A stretch of DNA of 64,000 bases from CAYQEC01 sp964416425 (lineage in GTDB: Bacteria; Actinomycetota; Acidimicrobiia; Spongiisociales; UBA5794), in the NCBI GenBank assembly GCA_964416425.1, contig CAYQEC010000006.1, positions 37,209 through 101,208 of the forward strand, read 5' to 3'. The notes under the pieces were generated by a model. It did not search any database. It saw nothing but the letters and a program-made list of their open reading frames with translations, and was not told the origin of the DNA. Below are positions 34,178 through 42,730 of the stretch, in pieces. Numbering within the stretch: the stretch's first letter is position 1; each line of letters begins with the position of its first letter. A program made the translations under genes and the position numbers.

Positions 34178-34242
34178 GTCCGAGGACGACCCAGTGAGCC
34201 TTCGGCTTGCGCCTGATGGCCCTCTAGGTCGTCCTCTCGGAC
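34178..34242 (-). terminator. Terminal hairpin of candidate RNA 2
   Basis: GTCCGAGGACGACC (34178-34191) pairs with GGTCGTCCTCTCGGAC (34227-34242) as 14 bp with a two-base bulge. On the minus strand it is followed by CATTTCC. Confidence 0.55.
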
Positions 34243-34492
34243 CGCATCCCGTGCGGGGCCGAAACCCCTCCCGGGAAGGGCCGGTGTGGCCGAAACCACC
34301 CGACCGTCGCCGTGACCGAAGTCCCGGCGGGTGCGCAGCGGCCCGAGAGCCGCTCCGCTCCGGACGTCCGGCGAACCGGATGTCCGGTTGCCTCGGTACC
34401 CGGATCCGGCGGTTGCCCACCGAACCCTTGCGCCTCCCGAAGGAGGGGTTTCCCGAGGCGCTCCCCTGTGAAGGTAGAGCCCCTGTATGGGA
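34178..34492 (-). ncRNA. Candidate structured noncoding RNA 2
   Basis: A ~315-nt minus-strand transcript is predicted from the promoter at 34498-34527 to the hairpin at 34178-34242. Hairpins capped by UUCG on this strand lie at 34433-34446 (inside a GCGCCTC/GAGGCGC pairing, 34430-34461), 34368-34379, 34314-34323, 34286-34299 and 34255-34268. A 6-bp stem is at 34337-34354, and a GCAA-capped hairpin (34204-34213) sits inside the terminal loop. GGGAAACC near the 5' part is shared with candidate RNA 1. Minus-strand frames here have no recognisable product. Family not recognised. Confidence 0.55.
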
Positions 34493-34497
34493 GGTGC

Positions 34498-34527
34498 AAA
34501 CTATTCCCGACCCCCCGTTTCCGTCAA
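34498..34527 (-). promoter_or_regulatory. Near-consensus promoter for candidate RNA 2 (TTGACG-18-TAGTTT)
   Basis: -35 TTGACG (34522-34527), 18-bp spacer, -10 TAGTTT (34498-34503). Same architecture and spacing as the promoter of candidate RNA 1. Confidence 0.6.
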
Positions 34528-34622
34528 CCGAGATCGGTGCCCGATTTTCGCGGGGTTGTCATTCTTTTCCCTGCTTTCTGCCGGGAGAACTACCGACGTG
34601 TGATTTCGTCATGGCGACGACG

Positions 34623-34628
34623 TATAGT
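34623..34628 (+). promoter_or_regulatory. -10 box (TATAGT) for RecB-like nuclease
   Basis: ACG-TATAGT ends six nt before ATG 34635; no ribosome site fits, so the mRNA is probably leaderless. Confidence 0.55.
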
Positions 34629-34634
34629 CGGGGC

Positions 34635-35468
34635 ATGGTGACAACCGACCCCGTCACGACCACCGTCGATCTCCCTGCGTTGCTCGAGACCCTCTCCCCC
34701 AGCCGGGCCAGCGACTTCAAGCACTGCCCGCAACTCTTCAAGTTCAAGGCGATCGACCACATCGAGATGCCGCCGACCGTCTACCAGGCGCGGGGAACCA
34801 CCGCCCACCTCGCCCTGCAGCGGCTCTTCGACCTCCCGGCGACCGAGCGCACCCCCGAGCGCCTCTTCGACCTGTTCCGCCAGGCGTGGGCCGAGCTGAA
34901 ACCGGAGGAGTTCCCCACCCTGTTCGGCGACGTGGAGGAAGAGCGGGAGTGGGGGGTCGAGAGCCTCACCATCCTCGCCAACTACTTCGGCGTGGAGGAT
35001 CCGGCCGGGCTGGAGCCGCTCGATCGTGAGCTCGACATGACCGAGACGCTCGGCGAGATGACGATCCGCGGCATCCTCGACCGCATGGAGGAAGACGGGG
35101 ACGGTCTCGTCATCACCGACTACAAGACGGGCAAGGCGCCTCCGGAGCGATACGCCATCCCGGCTTTCTTCGCCCTCAAGATCTACGGCCTGCTCATTCG
35201 GCGCCGCACCGGCCGCACTCCGGTCCGCCTCCGGCTCATGTACCTCAACGGCCCCACCGTCTACGAGATCCCGGTCACGGATCGTCAGCTCGACGCTATG
35301 GAACGCCAGCTGGAGGCACTGTGGGCGGCGATCAACCGGGCGATCGTCCACGACGACTTCCCGACCCGGGTGGGGAAGCTCTGCGACTGGTGCCAGTACC
35401 ACGATCTCTGTCCCGCCTTCGGCGCCGCGGCCGCCGCCTCGCCGACACCGCCGGAGCCGACCTCGTAG
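34635..35468 (+). CDS. RecB-family PD-(D/E)XK exonuclease with Fe-S cluster
   Basis: A 277-residue stand-alone nuclease of the PDDEXK_1 group (Cas4/AddB/RecB C-terminal type). It begins with SPSRASDFKHCPQLFKF, has GTTAHLALQ, the catalytic GILDRMEEDGDGLVITDYKTGK and a late CDWCQYHDLC. The single early Cys plus the late Cys triad is the usual [4Fe-4S] set. Two further proteins with the same domain follow at 36099 and 39101, suggesting shared work on DNA ends. Confidence 0.9.
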   Translation: MVTTDPVTTTVDLPALLETLSPSRASDFKHCPQLFKFKAIDHIEMPPTVYQARGTTAHLALQRLFDLPATERTPERLFDLFRQAWAELKPEEFPTLFGDVEEEREWGVESLTILANYFGVEDPAGLEPLDRELDMTETLGEMTIRGILDRMEEDGDGLVITDYKTGKAPPERYAIPAFFALKIYGLLIRRRTGRTPVRLRLMYLNGPTVYEIPVTDRQLDAMERQLEALWAAINRAIVHDDFPTRVGKLCDWCQYHDLCPAFGAAAAASPTPPEPTS

Positions 35469-35547
35469 CGGGGTGATCTCCCCCCGGCGCCGCAGCGGCC
35501 CGGCCGGGCGGCATGACCGGGACCTCACCGAGCACCCACCACGGCGG

Positions 35548-35553
35548 TACCCT
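35548..35553 (+). promoter_or_regulatory. -10 box (TACCCT) for DUF488 gene
   Basis: GGCGG-TACCCT lies 28 nt before GTG 35582. Its position inside the longer open frame argues against the ATG at 35513. Confidence 0.4.
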
Positions 35554-35581
35554 GACACGACGGCACGACGGACAGGTGCGT

Positions 35582-36067
35582 GTGACGACACCCGAGCGGA
35601 TCATCTACACGATCGGCCACGGCAAAGAGAGCTTCGAACGCCTGGCGACCCGGCTGGCACCGCACCTGGTGCAGACCATCGTCGACATCCGCTCCAACCC
35701 GTACTCGCGGCATGCCCCCGAGTTCGGGAAGCGGGAGCTGCGAGCCATCAGCGCCGAACGCGGCTTCGGATACCGCTGGCTGGGCGACCGCCTCGGAGGC
35801 CGTCCCGCCCATCCCTCCGTCTCCGACGCCGCCGGCAACCTCGACTTCACCGCCCTCGCCCAGTCGCCCGATTTGGCGGCCGCCCTCGCCGAGCTGGACG
35901 GCCTTACCGCGGTCTCGACGGTGACCCTGCTCTGCTCCGAGATGGCCCCCGAGCACTGCCACCGCATGATGTGGGTGGCCCCGGTGCTGGAAACCCGCGG
36001 CTACCGGGTGATCCACATCCTCGGCGACGGCTCGGTGCAGCCTCACCAGCCCACCCTCGGCCTGTGA
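35582..36067 (+). CDS. DUF488 family protein
   Basis: A 161-residue DUF488 protein: IIYTIGHGKESFERL, VQTIVDIRSNPYSRHAPEFGK, RWLGDRLGGRP and LLCSEMAPEHCHR. These are the conserved blocks of a family of unknown function, possibly nucleic-acid- or nucleotide-binding. GTG 35582 was chosen from the promoter position and family alignment; GTG 35576 is possible. It sits between a RecB-like nuclease and the AdnAB-like pair. Confidence 0.9.
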   Translation: MTTPERIIYTIGHGKESFERLATRLAPHLVQTIVDIRSNPYSRHAPEFGKRELRAISAERGFGYRWLGDRLGGRPAHPSVSDAAGNLDFTALAQSPDLAAALAELDGLTAVSTVTLLCSEMAPEHCHRMMWVAPVLETRGYRVIHILGDGSVQPHQPTLGL

Positions 36068-36086
36068 TCGTGTCGCATCCGGCCGG

Positions 36087-36092
36087 TACGGT
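36087..36092 (+). promoter_or_regulatory. -10 box (TACGGT) for AdnAB-like operon
   Basis: CCGG-TACGGT with six nt to ATG 36099, leaderless spacing. Confidence 0.5.
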
Positions 36093-36098
36093 GGCCCC

Positions 36099-39000
36099 AT
36101 GGCGCATTCCCCCGTGAACGGAGACGTCGCCTTCGCCGAGCGGAGGATCGATCCCGCCGCCTGGCCCGAGGCGATCGCCGACACCGCCGGTCCCCAGATC
36201 GTGGTCGGCGGGCCGGGAACCGGCAAGACCGAGTTCCTGGTGCGCCGCTGCGTCCACCTCCTCGCCGACGCCGCAATGCCGGCGACGGATCTGCTCGTGC
36301 TCGGTTTCGCCCGCCGCGGCGTCGCCGACCTGGCGACCCGGGTGCGGGACCGGCTCGACCGCTCCATCACGACACTCGACGTCGCCACCTTCCACTCCTT
36401 CGCCGCCCGCCTCCTCGAATCGCACGCCGAGCGGGCCGGGTGGGATCACCCGCCGTCGATCCTCACCGGCCCCGAGCAGGTGGCGCTGATCCACGAGCTG
36501 CTGGCCGGCGGCGACCCGGGCGCCTGGTCCCCCGGGGTGCGGGACCTGCTCGAATCCCACACCTTCGCCCGTGAGGTCACCGATTTTGTGCTGCGCGCCT
36601 CCGAGCAGCTCCTCGACGACGCGGGCCTCCAGGCGGCGGCCGCCGGACGGGACCTGTGGCGCGGACTCCCCGCCTTCCTCGCCCGCTACCAGGGAGAACT
36701 CCGGGCCCGGGGACGGGTCGACTACGGGACCCTGCTGGCCGAGGCGGTCCGGCTCCTCGACGATCCCGCGGTGGTCGAGGCGCTCGGCGGCGGCCCCCGG
36801 TTCCTCCTCGTCGACGAGTACCAGGACACCACCACCGCCCAGGTGCGCCTGTTGGAGCGGCTCAGCCGGGCCCACCGCAACGTCACCGTCGCGGCCGATC
36901 CCTACCAGTCGGTGTACAGCTTCCGGGGAGCCAGCTACGAGCACGTCGTGTCGTTCCCCGACGACTACCCGGTTCATGCCGGTCCCGGACCGCGCCGGCT
37001 CGTGCTCACCACGTCGTTCCGCACCCCGCGCCGCATCCTCGACGCCGCGGTCCGGGTCACCTCGCGGGAGCTTCCCGGCGCCGCCGGACCGGTGGTTCCG
37101 GCCCCCGGCGACGGCCGGGTCGACGTGTACCGGTTCGGCCAGCAGACCGAGGAAGCGGAATGGATCGCCTCCGAGGTGCAGCGGCTCCACCTCGCCGAGC
37201 GGATCCCCTTCGGCGACATGGCGGTGTTCGTCCGCAGCAAGCGCCGCTTCCTCCCCGACCTTTCCCGCTCCCTGGAGCGCCGCCACATCCCGCACGACCT
37301 CCCCGACTCCCGCCTCGCCGACCAGCCGGCGGTGCGGTTCGTGCTCGACGCCGTGGTCGCCGCCACCGGTTGTGAGGGCCCCGCCGGCACGACCCGGGCG
37401 ATGCGGCGCATCTTGCTCGGACCGCTGTTCGCCCTCCCGCTGGGAACGATGCGCGACGTCGAACGGCGCCTGGCACGGGCCGGCGGAACCTGGGGCGGGG
37501 CGGTGGCCGACCTCGTCGCCGAGCCGTTCGGGCTCGTCGCACTCCTCGCCAATCCGTCGTGGGCGGATCGCCTCCCGGCGGCCGACGGGTTCTGGGAGCT
37601 GTGGTCGCGCCTGCCGCAGATCCGGCGGATCGTCGACGACCCGATCCGGGCCGACGAGCGGGCCGCCTGGAGCTCGCTCGCCCAGGTGCTGGCCCGCTGG
37701 AACGAACGCAACCCGGCCTCGACCCTGCTCGACTACCGCCGTCTCACCGAAGAGGAGGATTTTGAGGCGCAGCCGTTGCTCAGCTACCGCCGCCCGCACC
37801 GCGACCGTCTCACCCTGACGACCCTGCACCAATCGAAGGGCCTCGAGTTCGAGGTCGTGTTCATCGCCGACGCCGTCGAAGGCGTGTTCCCCGATCTGCG
37901 GGCGCGCGATTCCCTGCTGGGCGTCCGCCATCTCCTCCCCCACCTGCCGCCCGACACCGCCGGCTACCGGGCCTTCCGGCTCCAGGAGGAACGGCGGCTC
38001 GCCTACACCGCCATGACCCGGGCCCGGCGCCGGGTGGTGTGGACCGCCACCGCCACCGGCTTCGACGAGGGACAGGGCGTCCCGAGCCGGTTTCTGCCGC
38101 TCGTCGCCGGCACCGCCACGGTGGCCGAGGCGGCGGGACGGCCGCCGGCCCCCGACACCCCCACCACACCCCACGAGGCGGAGGCCATGCTGCGCCGCCT
38201 CGCCGGCGATCCGGCCCTCGGCGCCGGCATCCGCTTGGCGTCCCTCACCGTCCTGGCCGAAGGTGAGGCGTGGGGCCTGCGCCCGGTGTCGCATCTCTCC
38301 GGGGTCCGGCTCCGCGGCCCCGACTCGGGTCTGGTCGGCGACCGGCTCCTCCTCTCCCCCAGCCAAGCCGAGTCCTACGCCGGCTGCCCCCGCCGTTACG
38401 CCCTGGAACGGCGCCTCCATGTCGGCGACCAATCGAACATCTATGCCGAGTTCGGCAACCTGATCCATCAGGTGCTGGAGGACGCCGAGCGCCTCGCTCT
38501 GGAGCGGGGCCAGGGCCACGGCACCGTCGAGGACGCACTGGCGTCCCTCGACCGGCACTTCGAGCCTGCCCCGTTCGGCGGCGGTCCCTTCGCCTCCGCC
38601 TGGTACCGGCGGGCCGAGGAGGCGCTCCGTCGCCTCTACCGGATGTGGCCGTCGACCGGTCGGGTGGTGGCGGTGGAGCGCACCATGGATCTCGACCTGG
38701 GCGGGGTGGCGTGGACCGGGAGGGCCGACCGCATCGAGCGCGACGCCGACGGGATCCGGATCGTCGACTACAAGTCCACCCGCTCGGTGCCCAAGGAGCA
38801 GGACATCGCCGGCTCGCTCCAGCTCGGGTTCTACCTGCTGGCGGCCGCCGCCGACCCCGAGATCGCCGCCCTGGGGCCGATCGTCGCCGCCGAGACCTGG
38901 TACCCGGCCAAGGACACCAAGACCAAGGTCACCACCCGTGCCTTCTCCCCCGACCAGCTCGCCGAGGTCCACGACCAGCTCGTCGCCATCGGCAGCGGGA

Positions 39001-39104
39001 TCGCCGCCGAGGACTGGAGGCCGCTGGTGGGGCCCGGGTGCGACCGGTGCCGGGTCCGCGAGCTGTGCCCGGAGTGGCCCGAAGGCGGGGAGGCGTTCAC
39101 GTGA
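36099..39104 (+). CDS. UvrD-like helicase/RecB-like nuclease, AdnA-like subunit
   Basis: A 1001-residue helicase-nuclease. The SF1 motor has Walker A GGPGTGKTEF (about 37-46), Walker B FLLVDEYQDTT, AADPYQSVYSFRGA, TLHQSKGLEFEVVFI and YTAMTRARRRVVW. The C-terminal PD-(D/E)XK domain has GRADRIERD and RIVDYKSTRS (about 875-895), with Fe-S cysteines AGCPRRYALERR and CDRCRVRELC. This two-part build, next to a second similar protein, matches the mycobacterial AdnAB heterodimer that resects double-strand breaks. The stop overlaps the next GTG (GTGA). Confidence 0.9.
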   Translation: MAHSPVNGDVAFAERRIDPAAWPEAIADTAGPQIVVGGPGTGKTEFLVRRCVHLLADAAMPATDLLVLGFARRGVADLATRVRDRLDRSITTLDVATFHSFAARLLESHAERAGWDHPPSILTGPEQVALIHELLAGGDPGAWSPGVRDLLESHTFAREVTDFVLRASEQLLDDAGLQAAAAGRDLWRGLPAFLARYQGELRARGRVDYGTLLAEAVRLLDDPAVVEALGGGPRFLLVDEYQDTTTAQVRLLERLSRAHRNVTVAADPYQSVYSFRGASYEHVVSFPDDYPVHAGPGPRRLVLTTSFRTPRRILDAAVRVTSRELPGAAGPVVPAPGDGRVDVYRFGQQTEEAEWIASEVQRLHLAERIPFGDMAVFVRSKRRFLPDLSRSLERRHIPHDLPDSRLADQPAVRFVLDAVVAATGCEGPAGTTRAMRRILLGPLFALPLGTMRDVERRLARAGGTWGGAVADLVAEPFGLVALLANPSWADRLPAADGFWELWSRLPQIRRIVDDPIRADERAAWSSLAQVLARWNERNPASTLLDYRRLTEEEDFEAQPLLSYRRPHRDRLTLTTLHQSKGLEFEVVFIADAVEGVFPDLRARDSLLGVRHLLPHLPPDTAGYRAFRLQEERRLAYTAMTRARRRVVWTATATGFDEGQGVPSRFLPLVAGTATVAEAAGRPPAPDTPTTPHEAEAMLRRLAGDPALGAGIRLASLTVLAEGEAWGLRPVSHLSGVRLRGPDSGLVGDRLLLSPSQAESYAGCPRRYALERRLHVGDQSNIYAEFGNLIHQVLEDAERLALERGQGHGTVEDALASLDRHFEPAPFGGGPFASAWYRRAEEALRRLYRMWPSTGRVVAVERTMDLDLGGVAWTGRADRIERDADGIRIVDYKSTRSVPKEQDIAGSLQLGFYLLAAAADPEIAALGPIVAAETWYPAKDTKTKVTTRAFSPDQLAEVHDQLVAIGSGIAAEDWRPLVGPGCDRCRVRELCPEWPEGGEAFT

Positions 39105-42100
39105 GCACGCAGTTCGTCCCGTCGACCGAGCAGCAGCGCATCATCGCCCATCCCGCCGAGCCGTTACGGGTCGTGGCCGGCGCCGGCACCGGCAAGACCA
39201 CCACCATCGTGCACCGGCTGCGGGCCGCCGTCGCCGCCGGCCTGGCGCCGGAGCAGGCGATCGGCATCACGTTCACCAACAAGGCGGCCGAGGAGCTCGC
39301 CGACGGGTTGCGCCACGAGCTGCCGCTCCACACCGCCGAAGGTCGGGAAGTGGAGGTGACCACCTACCACGGATTCGCCTACACCCTCCTCCAGGAATTC
39401 GGCGCCGCGGTGGGCATCGAGCGGGACGCTCCCGTCATCGGCCCCGGGTACGTGCGTCAGCTTCTCCAGGAGAGCTTCGCCAGCGGCGAGTACCACTTCC
39501 TCGACCTCACCGCGCCGCCGTCCCGGGTCGACGAAGCCGCCGCCCTCGCCGGCCAGCTTTCCCGCAACCTGCGCACCGCCGGTGAGCTGGCCGCCGACCC
39601 GAGCCGGGAGGCCGACGAGGTGGCGGCACGCCGGGCCGAGTTGCTCCGGGTCATCGCGGCCTTCGACCAGGCAAAACGGCGGCTGGGCGTGGTCGACTAC
39701 GGCGACCTCATTCTCTTCGCCCACCGTCTGGTGACGCGGCACCCCCACCTGGCTCGGCGGATCCGCGACCGCTACCGGCTGGTGCTCCTCGATGAATACC
39801 AGGACACCGACCCGGCCCAGCGGGAGCTGTTGCGATCCCTCTTCGGGGAAGGGTTCCCCGTCACCGCGGTCGGCGACGTGGACCAGACGATCTACGAATG
39901 GCGCGGCGCATCGCTGGCGAACTTCACGGCGTTCCCGGTCCACTTTCCCACCGACGACGGCGAGCCGGCGGCGACGCTCCCCCTCACCCACAACCGGCGC
40001 TCGGGCCCCCGTGTCCTCGAACTGGCGCATCGGATCCGCACCGAGATCTACGGAGCCGCTCCTACGAACCGCCTCCGCTGCCTCCCCGACGCGTCCGAGG
40101 ACACCGTCCGGGCCGGCTACTTCCGCACCGCGGTCGCCGAGTCGACCTGGGTCGCCGAGGAGGTGCGGCGCCTCCACGACGAGGAGGGCGTGGCGTGGAG
40201 CGACATGGCGGTGCTCTTCCGCAAGAACCGCCACATCCCGCTGGTGCGGGACGCCCTCGAAGCCGTGGGGGTGCCGCTCGAGGTGGCGTCGCTGGGAGGC
40301 CTGCTCAGCGTTCCCGACGTCGCCGACCTCCACGCCTGGCTCCGCATCCTGGAGCGGCCCGACGACTCGGCGGCCCTGCTCCGCATCCTTCTCGGCGATC
40401 GCTACCGGCTCGGGATGGGCGACATCGCCGCGCTGGTGACATGGCGCAGGCGCCGGGAGCGGGACGATGCCGGCGGCGGAGACGGAGCCCCCGGATGGCC
40501 GCTGCTGGAAGCCGTCGACCGCCTCGACGACGTCCCCGATCTCGATCCCGAGCCCCGCACCCGCCTCACCGAGTTCCGCGATCGCTACCGCGCTTTCCTT
40601 CGCCTCGCCCAGGGGGTGTCCCTCGTCGAGCTGTGCCGCCGCATCCTCGACGGCACCGAGACCTGGGCCGAGGTCGAAGCGCGGGAACCGGCGGCCGCCC
40701 TCACCGCCCAGCTCAACCTCTACCGGTTCCTCGACCTCGCCGAGGAGTGGAGCCCCCTCCAAGGGAGACCGTCGCTGGAGGCGTTCCTCGGCTACCTCGA
40801 CCTGCTGACCGCCGAGGACGCCGCCGACGAGCTCGACACGGCGCGGGTCGGGGGGGAGGACGCGGTGACGCTGCTCACGGTGCACCGCGCCAAAGGCCTC
40901 GAATGGGACACGGTGTTCCTCCCCACCCTCGCCGAGGGCATCTTCCCGGCCAAGCCCCTCGGCTACGACGATCCCACCCGCCAGCCGCGATGGCTGCCGT
41001 ACGACCTCCGCCTCGACGCCGCCTCCGCCCCGGCGCTGCTCGGCGGCGAGAAGGAGCGCCGTGCCGAGCTGCAGGAGCGTCACCGGGTCCAGGAATGGCG
41101 GGCGGCCTACGTCGCCGTCACCCGGGCCCGGCGCCGCCTCTACCTCACCGGGGCCCATTGGTACTCCACCGGCCCCCGCTCCCATCCCCCGAGCGCCCTC
41201 TTCACCCTGGCGGCGGGCACCCCCGACGTGGAGGTGTTCCGGTTCGACACCGAGCCCGGCGATCCCCCGGAGCGGCTCACCCTCCCCACCCTCGCCGGCG
41301 CACCCGACCCCGTCTTCTCCGACGGGTGGGCCGCGGCGCTCCGCGCCGTCGCCGCCGACCCGGACGCCCTACGAAGCCGATCCGGTGAGCAGGTGGCGGC
41401 GTACGATGAGGCGGTGAACCAGCTGCGCCTCATGCTGGGCGGTCTTCCGCAGTCCTCACCCCCAACCGAGCAGGCCGGAGCCGCCGACGTCTCGGTCACC
41501 GCGCTGGTGACACTCGCCTCCTGCCCCAAGCGGTTCTTCTGGAGCGAGCGTGAGCCGCTGCCGCGGCGCCGCGCCCCCTGGCTGCGTCACGGGGTCGAGG
41601 TCCATCGCAGGATCGAGCTCTACAACCGCGGCCACATGGCGCTCGACGAGGTCGCCGACGACCTCTACGACCTCGGCCAAGCCGAAGGCGAGACCGCGGC
41701 CGCCCCCGGCAACGCCTTCGCCGCCTTCCAGCGATCCCGCTTCGCCGCCGTCCGCCCCCGCTTCACCGAGACCCCGATCGACCTCGCCGTTCCTTTCGGT
41801 CGGGTGCGGGGCAGGATCGACGCCGTCTACGAGCCGGAGCCGGGGACGTGGGAGATCATCGACTTCAAGTCGGGGCGGCCGGGCCGGGACCCGGCCGCCG
41901 CGGTCCAGCTCCAGGCATACGCCGTCGCCGCCGCCGACGGGGCGGTGGCGCCGGATCCCCCCTCCCGCCTTCGTGTGGCCTTCGCCTACCTGGGCGGCGA
42001 CGAGGTCGTCGAGGTGGGAGAGCAGGTCGACGACGCCTGGCTGGCAGCGGCCCGCCACCGGGTGGAGAAGCTGGTCGCCACCAGCCGGGGCGACACCTTC

Positions 42101-42187
42101 GAGCCGGAGCCGTCGCCGGCATGCCATCGCTGCGACTTTGTCGCCTTCTGCGAACCGGGTCGCGCCTTTGTGGCGGCGCAGCCCTGA
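39101..42187 (+). CDS. UvrD-like helicase/RecB-like nuclease, AdnB-like subunit
   Basis: A 1028-residue partner. The motor has GAGTGKTTT (about 27-35), GITFTNKAAEEL, LVLLDEYQDTDPAQ, AVGDVDQTIYEWRGA, LLTVHRAKGLEWDTVF and YVAVTRARRRLYL, all catalytic motifs intact. The C-terminal nuclease has GRIDAVYEPEP and EIIDFKSGRPG (about 905-925), with LASCPKRFFW and CHRCDFVAFC for an Fe-S cluster. Four-base overlap with the first subunit indicates coupled translation. In AdnAB the B subunit is the main motor, which fits its intact motifs. Confidence 0.92.
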   Translation: MSTQFVPSTEQQRIIAHPAEPLRVVAGAGTGKTTTIVHRLRAAVAAGLAPEQAIGITFTNKAAEELADGLRHELPLHTAEGREVEVTTYHGFAYTLLQEFGAAVGIERDAPVIGPGYVRQLLQESFASGEYHFLDLTAPPSRVDEAAALAGQLSRNLRTAGELAADPSREADEVAARRAELLRVIAAFDQAKRRLGVVDYGDLILFAHRLVTRHPHLARRIRDRYRLVLLDEYQDTDPAQRELLRSLFGEGFPVTAVGDVDQTIYEWRGASLANFTAFPVHFPTDDGEPAATLPLTHNRRSGPRVLELAHRIRTEIYGAAPTNRLRCLPDASEDTVRAGYFRTAVAESTWVAEEVRRLHDEEGVAWSDMAVLFRKNRHIPLVRDALEAVGVPLEVASLGGLLSVPDVADLHAWLRILERPDDSAALLRILLGDRYRLGMGDIAALVTWRRRRERDDAGGGDGAPGWPLLEAVDRLDDVPDLDPEPRTRLTEFRDRYRAFLRLAQGVSLVELCRRILDGTETWAEVEAREPAAALTAQLNLYRFLDLAEEWSPLQGRPSLEAFLGYLDLLTAEDAADELDTARVGGEDAVTLLTVHRAKGLEWDTVFLPTLAEGIFPAKPLGYDDPTRQPRWLPYDLRLDAASAPALLGGEKERRAELQERHRVQEWRAAYVAVTRARRRLYLTGAHWYSTGPRSHPPSALFTLAAGTPDVEVFRFDTEPGDPPERLTLPTLAGAPDPVFSDGWAAALRAVAADPDALRSRSGEQVAAYDEAVNQLRLMLGGLPQSSPPTEQAGAADVSVTALVTLASCPKRFFWSEREPLPRRRAPWLRHGVEVHRRIELYNRGHMALDEVADDLYDLGQAEGETAAAPGNAFAAFQRSRFAAVRPRFTETPIDLAVPFGRVRGRIDAVYEPEPGTWEIIDFKSGRPGRDPAAAVQLQAYAVAAADGAVAPDPPSRLRVAFAYLGGDEVVEVGEQVDDAWLAAARHRVEKLVATSRGDTFEPEPSPACHRCDFVAFCEPGRAFVAAQP

Positions 42188-42197
42188 TCGAGGGGGG

Positions 42198-42653
42198 TCA
42201 CCGCACCTTGCCGTCGACGACGTCGAGGACCAGCGTCACCGGGCCGTCGTTGACGAGGGCGACCTCCATCATGGCCCCGAACCGCCCGGTGGCGACGGTG
42301 ACCCCGCCGTCGCCCAGCATCGAACAGAGGCTCGCCACCAGTGGCTCGGCGATCTCGGGTGGTGCGGCGGCGGCGAAGGAAGGGCGGCGGCCCTTGCGGG
42401 CGTCGGCCAGCAGCGTGAACTGGCTGACGACGAGGACGCTGCCGGCAACCTCGAGAACGGAGAGGTTCATGCGGCCGGCGTCGTCGCCGAAGATGCGCAG
42501 CCCGAGCACCTTGTCGGCGAGCACCCGCGCCTCCCGTTCGGTGTCGTCCGGGCCGACCGCCAGCAACATCAGCAGGCCGGCCCCGATCTCGCCGACGGTG
42601 CGGCCTTCCACGGCCACCGAGGCCCGGCTCACCCGTTGCACCACCGCCCGCAT
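42198..42653 (-). CDS. dtd: D-aminoacyl-tRNA deacylase
   Basis: DTD removes D-amino acids (and glycine) mis-attached to tRNA. The 151-residue protein starts MRAVVQRVSRASVAVEG, with VLVVSQFTLLADARKGRRPSF and ALVNDGPVTLVLD (the family C-terminal motif). AGAAGG precedes ATG 42653. It is convergent with the AdnB-like gene, 10 bp away. Confidence 0.96.
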   Translation of the reverse strand: MRAVVQRVSRASVAVEGRTVGEIGAGLLMLLAVGPDDTEREARVLADKVLGLRIFGDDAGRMNLSVLEVAGSVLVVSQFTLLADARKGRRPSFAAAAPPEIAEPLVASLCSMLGDGGVTVATGRFGAMMEVALVNDGPVTLVLDVVDGKVR

Positions 42654-42730
42654 GTGTCCTTCTCCCGCCGACCGGGTGAATCTAGCGGGGGCGGGACTCC
42701 GCCCCTCGGGAGTCGAGCCCGCCAGGTCCC

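Noticed and set aside
34224..34499. 91-codon minus-strand ORF upstream of the LLM gene
   Set aside because: No family resemblance, starts at the predicted transcript end, and coincides with the hairpin chain.
32690..34560. tmRNA, RNase P RNA or c-di-GMP riboswitch in the two noncoding regions
   Set aside because: Conserved cores (GGTTTCGACAGG of tmRNA, ACAGAA and GGUAAG of RNase P, GGCCUAA of GEMM) were not found on either strand, despite superficial similarities such as GGTAGGTAG.
38270..39100. In-frame extension upstream of the AdnB-like gene
   Set aside because: Lies wholly inside the AdnA-like gene; GTG 39101 gives the proper helicase N-terminus and a GTGA overlap.
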